A DNA stretch of 64,000 nt. Origin: Nipponacmea schrenckii. Its lineage: Eukaryota; Mollusca; Gastropoda; Lottiidae. The notes under the pieces are model-generated. The model was not told where the DNA came from. It saw only the letters and a program-made list of their open reading frames with translations, and made no database searches. Below are positions 32,135-42,570 of this stretch, piece after piece; within the stretch, counting starts at the first letter, position 1, and every line of letters begins with the position of its first letter. The stretch lies in the NCBI GenBank assembly GCA_030562195.1, contig CM060202.1, positions 21,128,317 to 21,192,316 of the forward strand. Reading direction: 5' to 3'. Both the position numbers and the translations under genes were made by a program.

Positions 32135-35100
32135 ATTGTTGAAGCCAAAAGCATAGAAGAGAATGAGTAGAATAATTCCTATAATAATTAAAATACTTCC
32201 AATCACCAGACTGATGATACCAAACGTTTTAGCACATTTACCATCTTCTAGGGCATGGTTGAAATCTAACCTATTACTCGCTTTCCTCGACTGAAAAAAG
32301 CAGAAATTGATGAGTAAATGAATGAATGAAATGAATGAATGAATGAAGGAATGAATGAATGAAGCACTGGCACAATTTGGAATTATAATTTCGATCCTAT
32401 AGTATTTGTTGGGGTTCTAGAGCACGCGGTTAGAGCGTTGGTTCTTAACGTCATGGCGTCATACGTTGAAAATATCGGACTTGAGTTCTAATCTCGACCG
32501 GAGTGTGAAAGTCCGATGACCTTGAATAAGTCATCTTCACTCATAATTCCAGTCTACCTAGCTGTAAATGGGTACGGATAATCTGGGAAAGATATACCAA
32601 TGCCAAGAGGTTTGGCTAAGGTTCAGCTGGTAGAGCCGACTTGTGAACCCAAGTTGTTAAGTTAAGTTATCCTTGTGAAATCAATACCAAGAGGTTTGAC
32701 CAAGAACCAACTGGTAGAAAGGATCCTGTGTACCTAAGTCGGTATCCTTGTAACATCAATACCAAGAGGTTTGACCACGAACCAACAGGTAGAAAGGATC
32801 CTAGTGAACCTAAGTTGTTGTCATCCTTGTAAAATCAATACCAAGAGGTTTGGCCAAGGATCAGTTGGTAGAAAGGATCCTGGAGAACCTAAGTTGTTAT
32901 TTTGTAAAATCAATTCCAAGAGGTTTGACCAAGGACCAGCTGTTGTTATTATAGTTGTTATAGGCCTACTTGAAAAATATAGTACGAAGGTAAGGCCGAT
33001 AGGTCAATAAAGGTCGTCATTTAAGTTCTGATGGAAGTCCAGTGAAGAGATCTGAAGAAAGAAGACACAGGACAAACAATTCGATTTACATATCATTGTT
33101 ATCAGAAGTTTAATACATTTGTGTATTATATTATTTAGAGTAATTGCCCACTTTAAAATACTATAAATTGATAACAGCTGAATATGTGATGTGCATTGTG
33201 ACTTATTTTGATAATATATATAACACTACAGTAGAACAACTAGGTCATTATACAGCTCACAATGTTTCCACTGGTCGAAATCCACTCTTACCTCTCAGAT
33301 ATTCTCCATTTACAGAAGGTAGGAGAACTGCTTAATAATCCGAATAAATTGGAATTGTTAACGACAGTTCTGAGAGCTCATTCTCAAATACAGCCTTTCC
33401 AGAATATCACAATGGTCACGAAATCTTACGATAACCGCCATCGACCGTCATGGGAAGAAATCAAGACAGCTATGTTTAGAAAAGAGGGTGGTGTGTGCTA
33501 TAATCATCATTACATTTTCTTTGAGATGCTGAAAACGCTTGGATTTAATGTCAGTGTGGTACGAGCAATGAGTGGTCAAGTCTACAACCATGTTATTATA
33601 TTAATTAGAAACCTGATGACCGATGGCGACCTGTATTTATTAGAATGTGGATGCGGATACCCGACTTTTCAACCCATAAATTTAAATTTTGAAAAAGAAT
33701 CTCCGATTTTCATGGATTCCTTTTTAGAATATAAATACATTAAGCATAATGGTGCCATAATGCGCATGCACCGGAAGGGGGACAAAGGTGGCGTTGTTTT
33801 CAGCATGGGGGATGGAATATTCATCGACGGATGGCGAGTATACTATCAATATTTTCCCGAAAAAGATGAATTTGAAGATATGAACCTTTTAGACGATTAC
33901 ATGGAAGACATGTTAACCAATCCAAACTTGACACCGTTTCATGCCAGTTTGAGGTGGATACGTTTTACAAACTTCCAAGCTCAGATAATGGTGAACCGAA
34001 AAGTTCTGATTGAAAACAAGGACCATGTTTTAGAAAGAAAAGACTTGAAGAACCACGAGGAACTTATTCAACAAATGGCCGAGATGGCACCGGATTTTGA
34101 AGGTCACCTCAGGAAAGCCTTAAAGAATTTGCCTTTGTTTTAGCTGAATAGAAAGAACATTAACACAAAGGAAAGCAAGAGACAATTTGCATCGATATTA
34201 TCAAGTGTTTGTTTTTATTTTTGGTCCTTTTTTATAGCTTGATATACTGCACTATTCCGCTTAAAGAAAATAATAAAATGGTTTCAACAGCAATGATAAC
34301 TACGAATTTTCAGCCGCTGGCGAGTGCAAATCAACTCAACTCAGCCCATTGTCAGCAGCTGTTGCAAATCCAGATTCTATCCGTCACAAGGTCGACTTGA
34401 GCCTTAATTTGATTGTTTGATTAGATTACTCACTTTCCAAGAGTAGAACAAAGCCGCCAAACCAGTTGGACAAAAACAACACAGACAAGTAAATAAAGAA
34501 AATGGAAAATAGTCGTTTGGTCTGAACTGGATAACCGCGTCCCTGTTGACTGGCTGGTTAATCTGGAAAACAATTCAAATACACTGTATATAATAAAATG
34601 TATATTATAGGCTATATAATACAATTACATAAAGACGGGCATAATATATCGAATAAAAACAAGTTTTATTGTTCTGTTTTTACTGAACTAATTTCATTCT
34701 GTTGTGTAAATTTTTTAACTAATAAAATGCAATGAAAAATGGGTTTAAATATTCCTATTCTATATTTTAAATTAAATGAAATAAATGGAGTTTTACGTCC
34801 TACTCTTCTGCACTTTTGGCTAATGAAGATATATTGAAGTATATTGATACTTTCTATTTCTATGTAAATTTTTTTGATGAAATGAGAGTCCCACGAGGCT
34901 GCATTTTAAACTTTCATACTAAACTGATTCTGCTGGACACATATAGCTTTGAAAGATAACATTTTTACGACGACATTATTAATGATATACGGAGCTTTAA
35001 ATTTCTCAGTTGAGACTAAGGTATGATTGGTTAAACAGGTGGCGAATCCGCCCCTTTAAAGAACTTATTTCTTCATTACTTACTACGACGTAAGGTTTCG

Positions 35101-36054
35101 TACTGTAGGTATGAGGTGGATAGGTCGGGTTGCTATGGTAAACTACTTCCGGTTGGTATCTGTGGTTGGAATGGCTGGAATAGGAGTAGGATGAGGACCC
35201 GGATGATTGACCTCCGACCCCGTGAACTTTATACACTCTTCCGTCCTCATATTCATAAGCTATAATATACCAAAATAAATTCTAGAAGCCATCTTTCGTT
35301 CAAGTAATATATACGTGGGATGGGGGTGGGGGGATGAGGTGTCAAGTTATGTTTGCCCCCCTCCCTACCCCCTTTGTCACCCACCGTATGGCTACGGTTC
35401 TTTTTTCGTTCCTGATCTGACAATCAAATGTTACTCCAATCCAGAAAATTCGAAAAGTCAAAGTCTGAATACCAACATCGAGTCTCTGGGACACGGACAT
35501 GACCTAGTGACAAGAATCAGGACACGAGGATAATGAGACATTTAAAGGCGTGACCTCGCCAAACGCCTTTTCTATACCAGAAAATATCAGGATCCTTTAC
35601 CATACGAGAACGCGTCTGACCTAGTTACCAGAATCAGGACACAAGGATAATTAGGAGACATTTTAAAGGCGTGACCTTTCAAACTACTTTTTCTATCCTG
35701 GAAAATCTCATGTCTCTTTACATTATTTGACTGTTATTTCTATGACGAAAGAACGACGCGATAGTCCATAAAATTTCAACACCAGGCTAAATCAGACAAA
35801 TTATGTAAAGGGTCATTCATTTTCTGGTATAGAGGAGTAGTTCACCGAGGTCTCCTAATGAACCTCGTGACCTGATTCTGGTAACTAGGTCGAACTGTCG
35901 AGTCAATGATACATTTCAGTACCTGGACGTGTTTATACATAATTCAAAGCATTCATTCCAAGCAGCATCTACATGTTCTGCCCGTAAATGACTAAGAAGT
36001 CAACCCTTATTTCTTCAACCTACCTGGTTTCGAAGAGCTTCCAAAACTTTTCAT
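32108..36054 (-). CDS. Dispanin/CD225 (IFITM-like) gene 3, four exons, intact
   Basis: The exons on minus are 36024-36054 (MKSFGSSSKP), 35084-35259, 34434-34562 and 32108-32290 (TGA at 32108-32110). Donors are GTAGGT, GTAAGT and GTGAGT; all acceptors are AG. Phases agree and give about 172 residues. Residues 11-69 are Ser/Tyr/Pro-rich without the GYPQQ repeat of gene 2. Residues 70-112 hold RPNDYFPFSLF and CLCCFCPTGLAALFYSW, where the usual Trp of WPTG is Cys. The last exon has SRKASNRLDFNHA, a second hydrophobic segment of about 25 residues, and a short NNHNS-containing tail. The last intron hosts NAT copy 3 on the opposite strand. A TTTAAATA element at 36095-36102 could be a TATA-like site. 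Confidence 0.9.
32325..32368. repeat. GAAT tetranucleotide microsatellite
   Basis: Run of GAAT/GAATGAAT units next to the acceptor of the last dispanin 3 exon. Confidence 0.85.
32405..32640 (+). mobile_element. SINE family 2 copy
   Basis: tRNA-like head AGAGCACGCGGTTAGAGCGT with a B-box-like GAGTTCTAATCTC about 60 bp on, then GTGTGAAAGTCCGATGACC, CTAGCTGTAAATGGGTACGG and CCAAGAGGTTTGGCTAAGG. Its 3' end runs directly into the 80-bp satellite. Confidence 0.75.
32600..32960 (+). repeat. 80-bp satellite, about five units, following SINE family 2
   Basis: Units contain AATACCAAGAGGTTTGACCA, CAGCTGGTAGAAAGGATCCT and AACCTAAGTTGTTG. The first unit is the SINE's own 3' end. Other arrays are at 10.47-10.80 kb (inverted) and 51.56-51.66 kb. 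Confidence 0.9.
33215..33223 (+). promoter_or_regulatory. TATA box of NAT copy 3
   Basis: TATATATAA is followed by CACTACAGTAGAACAACTAG, shared with the other two copies. The start codon is about 40 bp on. Confidence 0.65.
33262..34143 (+). CDS. Arylamine N-acetyltransferase-like protein, copy 3 (nested)
   Basis: Intact single exon of 293 residues on plus, inside the last intron of dispanin gene 3. Cys79 (EGGVCYNHHY), His110 (YNHVIILI) and Glu128 (LLECGCG) match copies 1 and 2. It differs mainly between residues 180 and 225: FSMGDGIFIDGWRVYY for FKMENEIFIDGWRAYY, and DDYMEDML for DDFMEEVL. It keeps the TATA-containing 5' flank and about 60 bp of 3' flank of the other copies, so promoter and gene were copied together. 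Having no introns, it could in principle be retrocopied, but the shared promoter argues for DNA-level duplication with inversion. AATAAA at 34272-34277 is a likely poly(A) signal. Confidence 0.93.
   Translation: MFPLVEIHSYLSDILHLQKVGELLNNPNKLELLTTVLRAHSQIQPFQNITMVTKSYDNRHRPSWEEIKTAMFRKEGGVCYNHHYIFFEMLKTLGFNVSVVRAMSGQVYNHVIILIRNLMTDGDLYLLECGCGYPTFQPINLNFEKESPIFMDSFLEYKYIKHNGAIMRMHRKGDKGGVVFSMGDGIFIDGWRVYYQYFPEKDEFEDMNLLDDYMEDMLTNPNLTPFHASLRWIRFTNFQAQIMVNRKVLIENKDHVLERKDLKNHEELIQQMAEMAPDFEGHLRKALKNLPLF
34272..34277 (+). terminator. Poly(A) signal AATAAA of NAT copy 3
   Basis: Canonical AATAAA about 130 bp after the NAT copy 3 stop codon. Confidence 0.5.
34770..34832 (-). mobile_element. SINE family 1 tail fragment
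   Basis: GGAGTTTTACGTCCTACTCT, TCTGCAC and CTAATGAAG only. Confidence 0.7.
35490..35895. repeat. About 115-bp direct repeat with an inverted third copy
   Basis: 35497-35590 and 35612-35715 are direct copies with AGAATCAGGACAC, GGCGTGACCT and AGAAAAT. 35810-35895 carries the reverse orientation (TGATTCTGGTAACTAGGTCG). All lie in the first intron of dispanin gene 3. Confidence 0.8.
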
Positions 36055-37079
36055 TTCGAGCACAGTTGATATCCGACCCTACAACAAATACCAGTTTAAA
36101 TATCCTATAGAATTTCTGGAGCTGTCCGACCCTTTAGAAAATCCAGAAATCAAACTCATGGAAAAATCCTGACTGAAATTATGGGTTATCTTGGAAACGT
36201 CTTTGATAAATCCAGAAAGCGGACAATACCTTGACTGATCCACACTATTCAGACAATCGAAGAACGTTCCCACACTGCGACTTAAAATAAGTCAAAACGG
36301 TTTTTACACCTCCATTGACAATAGCTGTCCATTGACTTACGAAGCTTCACAAAGCCCAAGTACTGTTAATGGTTAAAAAATGGTAATAACTCGTTGTTTG
36401 ACTTGACAATGTTACACAATGCACTTCATTCAATTTGGACACGAATTGAATAATCTCCTCTACACATTAGATTTTCTATATTCTATTAAAATGTGTAAAA
36501 AGCTACTATAACTAGAGAAATATAGGCGATCTTAGAATAAGTTACATGTATACTATGTAAATATGGACGGTTGGGGTAATTTGCCACGCTGCTGTTTCAG
36601 CGTTGTTTAAATCACGCCCCTTTTGTCAATTAATATGTGAGACCTATTCCACCTTTTACCAAAAGGCTCCGTAAGTTAGAGACAGGGACTCAATTAGAAC
36701 AGAGGACGGTTGAACTAAGTCTCCGGACCCCCCCCCCCCCAATCCCCCCGGTTAAAAACCCAGGTGCAGTAAAGTTAGAATCCATTTGTTTACATTTCTT
36801 TTGATTCAGGGAATTATGGCTAGTTACTATTTTCTACTGTCGACCGGTCGCGACTGAAAGCTCCATGACATTTCAGACCAGCCTTATTGAAAGTTAAACA
36901 ATACTTGATGGACAAGTCGACACCCAAACAATTTTGGTATATGTCTTAAAACCAGTTGTTGTTGATAAAATAATATACATGTAGGTTGAATCTCTCTATA
37001 ATGGCAGTCTGAATAATTTACAATATTTAACGGCGTGTGCGTTTTTGAAACCGGGGTCCACATTTGCATTTTTGCTGCA

Positions 37080-37500
37080 AGTTCACAAACCACCCTAATC
37101 CCCAGATCGAGTTCCCGTACTCCCAGACTTTCAACTGTCAACTCCTCCAGACTGCTACAGAGTTCAACCCTACTTACCTCTACCCCCCATCCCCAAACTC
37201 CCACTGACAAGATTTCGAATTCTCCAAGACTCCACACACTACCATCCCCAAGAAAGAATACCCTACACCACATCCCCAAACTCACAACCTTCCATACTCC
37301 CACCTCCTAGACTCGACCTCCACCCCATAAACTCCCAACATTCAATACTCCCCGTTCCAAGACTTCACAACCAATCCAAATCACTCCCCCACCCAAAAAA
37401 CTCCCATCCTTCAATTATCCCAGCTCCAAGCCTTCACCCACCCCAAAAGAAGAATCCGCACTGCCAACTCCTGCTCTTCCAACCTTCAAGACTCAACCCC
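37080..37500. repeat. CCA/CTCC-rich low-complexity block
   Basis: Degenerate words such as ACTCCCA, CCCCAA and TTCCAAGACT repeat irregularly, leaving both strands open. No gene is supported. Confidence 0.75.
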
Positions 37501-38784
37501 CAACAGTTTCCGACTAAGACCATGTATTTTGCCAATCCTACTGATACATGTACATGTAAATCAATTTGTTCTCTCCCTTTAAACAAGCACTTCAAATTTC
37601 AATTTATACTCCTCCACTTTCTTCACCTTAATTTAATATTTTCTGAGGTCAGTGTGTCGCGTCAGACAGTAGAATATGGGCTGTGTAAACGGATGCATTG
37701 TCCAAACCTCTGCTTCTTTTATCCGACTTAACTTCAACACGAGGGAGCAGTGATGGCTCAGCGGTTTAAAGACTGCTTCTTTCATCCGACTTAACTTCAT
37801 CATGAGGGAGCGGTTTAAAGATTTCTAAACAGTTGCAAATCGCTAAAAAAGTAGGCTAATGTCATGTTATGGTTATAAATCCCCTCTCTAACTGGCGGAA
37901 GGTTATTTCTAAAAATAGTTGTTTGTGTTTGTGTGCAGTGACAGTCAAGCGGATGTTGATAAAATGTAGTGGTTTTCTTTCATTTTGAATTTTGTAGAGA
38001 AACCAAGTATTGGTATTGGAAAGTTTTCAATGAGCTTTCTGGAAAAAGTTATGGAAGGTTGAATTTCGTGATTTAACATGGAAATAAATGGCAAATCAAT
38101 TGTAGTCCTTACTGCAACTTGTTCAAATTTTGTAGTTCTCTCCCTTGAAAGGCATATTACATGTCTGTATAAATTAATCCGGTGCTGTTTGTTGTGAATA
38201 AATGAGGTGGCCGTCAAACGGTATGTGATTATTGATAGTGTAGAAATATAAGATGAGAATCTAGTGATATCGTGTCCCGTACCGGGTGTATTTCCATCTT
38301 CTATTTCCAACTGTACCGTATGTACACCAGATACCGTACCATATGACACGATTCCTTCCATCATTGCTGGTAAATCATTTGATATCTTGAACGGTTTTTG
38401 AATAAGTAAAAAAAAAAAAAACACTCAAAAATTGCTTTAATTTCAACAGAGAAAAATATTTTTTTTTAAAATCTTGATCTTGTTTCGTCGAACAAATATA
38501 TTCACACATATTTGGTGTGATTCAACATATCAACACAAACAGTCCATTGTATCACTGGGTGCCCTGGTAGTAAACATCCCAATATATATTCTGATTTACA
38601 AGTGCATGTACGATACCTATTCTACCCAGTCACAAAATGAACTCGTCTTGTTAAAAGTTTGACTCGTCCAGAGTTCCATCACAAATACATTAAGAGAAAT
38701 ATCAAATTTTGAAATATAAATTATAAATCACAAGGTGCAGAGCTAAGTGTTTAGTCCAAGTTTTCTGTAAATTTCACAAATAGA

Positions 38785-38985
38785 CTTGCAGAAATCATGA
38801 CGTCATTAAATATTTAAAACGACATTACAATTTCTCACTCAATGACGTCACGAAATTTTAAAACGACGTTACAGGTACCTGCGTAATGACGTCGAGAAAT
38901 TTTCACCCGACATTACAATTTCTCGCTCAATGACGTCACGAAATTTTGAAACGACGTATCAGGTACCCGCTGAATGATTTTATCA
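38785..38985. repeat. Tandem repeat with CRE palindromes
   Basis: Two to three units of about 90 bp hold ACGACATTACAATTTCTC, AATGACGTCACGAAATTT and ACAGGTACC. TGACGTCA occurs at 38798-38805, 38843-38850 and 38931-38938, and TGACGTCG at 38887-38894. Confidence 0.85.
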
Positions 38986-39302
38986 TTTTCCGTGTGAATG
39001 GCGCCCTAAATTAAGTCACACAAGATGTAGTTGGTGTGGGGTGGGGACAATATCACAGATAAAGGGGGAAAGTTAACCGGGAAATACAATTAGAAGAGGG
39101 CGAGTAGGGGCCGCACAGTTTTCCAGGGATTACAGTATGGTGCATATGCCTGTAAACTGTATATTTGATATCAATTTCCGTAACTGAACAAATAGTTAAT
39201 TCCTGAAGCCTAGACTATTCCTTTCTTCGACTATTTCGTTAAAGCCGTTCGTTTAGAAAAAAAGGGACTGGATGAAAAACGCTTCTGTATTCACATGTTA
39301 AG

Positions 39303-39377
39303 TGACGTAAGCTATCCCTTATGACGTCGACGTATATGACGTAATTTGCGTTATGAGCCTCGAAAGGTTATATAAGG
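39303..39377 (+). promoter_or_regulatory. Promoter-like block: CRE-type sites plus TATA box
   Basis: TGACGTAA (39303), TGACGTCG (39322) and TGACGTAA (39337) precede TATATAAGG at 39369-39377. No plus-strand gene is visible downstream; the only near frame is about 12 codons from 39463. The role is unknown. Confidence 0.4.
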
Positions 39378-39695
39378 CGAAAAGTTGTAAGCAACCAATG
39401 TGAGAAGCGAAATCCAAACGTTATCCAAGAAAGCACCGGCAGTGTCACACCGAGGAGTGAATTATGTATCCAAATCGAGCGAATAACCAAACATACCCTT
39501 AATCAGCCACTGTTGACATACATTTGTAAACTGTGTTTTTACATGGATTTTGATTTCAGATTGAGGTTTAGAGCATGCAAATGACAATATTCCAATAGTG
39601 AGGGAAGCACACATAGTCGAAGTTGTTAGAAGACTTCTCAAGAGAATAGGCATCACTGACGAGAGTCCAGTATCCCAAATGCAGTTCATCAAATT

Positions 39696-42025
39696 TCAGG
39701 TTTTTCTATTACGACATTTGTCCACCGCGAAGACTATACAGATCACAGAAACGCAGACGACAAAAACCAACAGAAGGCAATAACAGGTCAGTAAAATATA
39801 AAAAGTGTACATATACAACGTTTCGTTGCACCAGTTGTTGGGTTCGTGGAGAATCTGTTCAAAATTCGGCTTCCAGGTGGAAAAAATACAAATATTTAAG
39901 ACGATAAACATTGAAAATATCACACATATAAACAAATAACCCGTGAACATTATACTCCGAGCAATCACTGCATCGTCAAAATCGTCTGATAGATCTTGAT
40001 AAAACCCGCCATTATTTCTCGACCGATTTTGTCTCCATAGTAATATAATGATCTCCAGAAATCCACAAATACCGAAAATCAACAGATATATAGGCACCGT
40101 CGGTTCCACTGGACAATCTTGTCTATACGAACTACCTGCAAGAAAACAGTTTTAACATCAAATTTGAGTAGAAATTGTTTGTAAGCCACATAGATAACAA
40201 AACATGAATATAAACGAAAATGTTATTGGGAAAGCGGAAGAATTGACACGGAAACGAGGTTTGAAAGTTAGATTATCTAATCCAGTTAACGCTCTCTATC
40301 GACAGTGGTCCAAGCGTGAGCTAAACAAACGTTCAATATCCGTAGGCATAAAATTACCTGGATGCATTACATTTTAAGTTGAATGCTTCCAAGGTCTTCC
40401 CCCCACCCCCGTTTTTATTAGCTCAGAATGGGCAGAAGAGTAGAACGTAAAACTCCATTCATTTAATTTTTACATTTCAAAGGTATTTTTTTACACACCT
40501 TGCAACAAGGAACACGCAGAATAATGCCCCCACCCTAAACATACATCTAAACACGGAAATAGAAAAACTCACCGACCACTAGCATGGAAACGGGTATTGC
40601 AAATAATAATAACAATATACACGTCATCCACGCTGGAATAACAATTATTCATATTAAACAATAACAATAATATACACGTCATCCACGCTGGAATAACAAT
40701 TATTGATATTTCATATTTAAACAATAATACTTATTACGTGTATAAATATGATAACAATAACGAATGGATGGTTTGATAAATGGATGGGCTAATGAATAGA
40801 TAGCTGGTTGAATGAAGGCGAGATTTTGACTCTTACCTGAATTCCAGAAAACCTCAAATGACCTGGTCAAATAGTCCACAATATCGTCCGAGTCATCTTT
40901 CGCTTCCTGTAGTTGTAGAAACAGAGATCCATAGTTGGTATTGAAATGATCCTCGGAATAATCGCTGACACATATACTCTTTTCATCTTCTAATTGCTGG
41001 AAATAAATAATTTACAATAGACTTTGAATGGGGCAATCAAATATGCATTACACATTGACTATACTGCTATGCAAATACAACCCAATAACATCGCTTAAAG
41101 GTACAATAGGTCTTAAATATCTTGAATAGGATCTTTACCAGATCGAACCCTGTCTAACACCTATTATAGGGCTGTTAGAGAACGTGTCAGTGCCTTCGAC
41201 GATAATTGAGGTGAATATGAAATACCAAAGTGACCAACCGGAAGTAAAATCGGGCCTATTATTTTAAGTGCCTAAAATAGGTAATCGGACTGCTTATGTC
41301 TGACCTTTTCACCATAGCCTAAAATCAAGGATACTAAACCTTTACTTTACTAAATAAAACGATTATAAACAATGATATAAATATTGCCAATAAAAAGATG
41401 TAGAGAGACGCAGTGTTGTAGAAACAATCACCTGCAATACTAAGTTTAAATTGTTATTAACAAGTAACAGCTTGTTCAAATCTACTGAGTTAAAAAAAAC
41501 CTAGGCATTCAGCATTTCAAAGTTAGAATTTTAATTCCAAGTTTTAAAATTCTGTATTGGCTAAATTTCTTTACCAGTTGTTAAATGATGGATTTTGTAT
41601 TCGAACAACGGTTCGATAAATTATAGGCTAGGATAAAGGCTTGGAAAGTTTTCGAGTAAATCATACCATAGATTTTGACTTGGTGTGGATTGTAACTCAT
41701 CGCAAGATGGTGTCTGGATGACTTTCGAAAAGCGCTTGCCATGGATTCAGAATTATGTTTTATGTTGACTGTTGCTATATTAACGGATTTTGTTATTTTA
41801 CCTTTTGTCTTTTGGGTTGTCTGTCGATGACTTTTGAATTACGAACAAAGATCAAAACTTTACAAAAGAATGAACGAATGTCAGATTTGAATTTGTGGAG
41901 CTATTTTTCTACTTGATATTCTGTTAAATTTTGTCTATATGTGGATTGCTATTCGTGCTACAAAAAAAGCCTGAATAAATGATATGATAGACCTTGAAAA
42001 TATGCATTACCTTTCGGCTCGCCAT
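39696..42025 (-). CDS. TMEM272-like four-pass membrane protein
   Basis: The exons on minus are 42011-42025 (MASRK, one of three candidate first exons), 40837-40990, 40573-40632 and 39696-40135 (TGA at 39696-39698). Phases agree and give 222 residues with this start. Residues about 58-78 are the first membrane segment (MTCILLLLFAIPVSMLVV). CPVEPTVPIYLLIFGICG (84-101) opens the second, and the third and fourth lie near 136-160 and 184-214. CP-x-PxxPIYLLxxG and NNWCNETLYMYTF are hallmarks of TMEM272-like proteins, a poorly characterised family with lineage expansions in invertebrates. The acceptor TTAG before 40990 is needed: the CAG seven bases upstream would shift the frame. The TM1 exon has a duplicated acceptor 55 bp away. 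Biochemical function is unknown. Confidence 0.84.
40611..40707. repeat. 55-bp tandem duplication across a splice acceptor
   Basis: CACGTCATCCACGCTGGAAT occurs at about 40620 and again 55 bp later, near 40675. Each copy contains the acceptor and the first bases of the first-membrane-segment exon of the TMEM272-like gene. Confidence 0.88.
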
Positions 42026-42289
42026 ATTTCTACGTGGATCTCTATGTAGAGCAGGTTCACATGCTACATTCCACTATTATACTTAATTATCACTGTTAAA
42101 ACCTCGACAAGCCGAGGCTCGGCGCTTTACATATAAACATATTAGTCAGCATGCCTTAGTTTTATTGTTTAAATCAATAAGGTGGTGGGTGGGTTAAAAA
42201 ATCTACCACAGTAGAAGATTCTCTTTAACTTTATTCAATAATTGCTACACGGGCAAATCCAGATCTCCAGTTGAAAGACATGAAAATAT

Positions 42290-42570
42290 TTTCTTTTATA
42301 TTATCTTTCAAGGGACTAATTTGCCATTCGTTTGACCAATCATACCTTATTACAGTCTCATAAACGGGAATGATTTTAGATAAGCTAGTCAGTAATAGTG
42401 TTCACAGTTTAGTATATCATTAAAGGTACAGGTTCACCATTAGTTTGACCAATCATACCTTAGTCTCAGAAACGGGTATTTTTAGCTAAGCTAATCAGTA
42501 ATAGTGTTCACAGTTTAGTATATCATTAAAGGGACAGGTTTGCCATTATTCGCAGAAACGGCAATGTTTT
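42290..42570. repeat. About 115-bp tandem repeat of a dispersed family
   Basis: Two and a half units contain TTTGACCAATCATACCTTA, AGCTAATCAGTAATAGTG and TTCACAGTTTAGTATATCA. Related words occur near 7.23, 20.5, 26.63, 30.9, 59.0 and 61.7 kb, so this is an old dispersed repeat. Confidence 0.8.

Larger units (their letters stand above)
36060..39690. other. Intergenic region between dispanin 3 and the TMEM272-like gene
   Basis: No coding exon recognised. Contents are a C homopolymer near 36730, C/T/A-rich low-complexity sequence at 37080-37500, a SINE-like fragment at 37741-37870 (GATGGCTCAGCGG), a dispersed repeat at 37890-38080, and two groups of CRE-like sites at 38.8-38.98 and 39.30-39.34 kb. 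A frame at 38474-38662 is not recognised. Confidence 0.55.

Noticed and set aside
37035..37310. 91- and 139-codon frames
   Set aside because: Low-complexity C/T/A-rich sequence with no recognisable domain.
39598..39783. Plus frame antisense to the TMEM272-like last exon
   Set aside because: Shadow of the coding strand; no domain, although a promoter-like block lies upstream.
40991..40997. CAG acceptor seven bases upstream of the chosen one in the TMEM272-like gene
   Set aside because: Its use puts all three candidate first exons out of frame and meets a stop within the exon; the TTAG acceptor keeps the frame.
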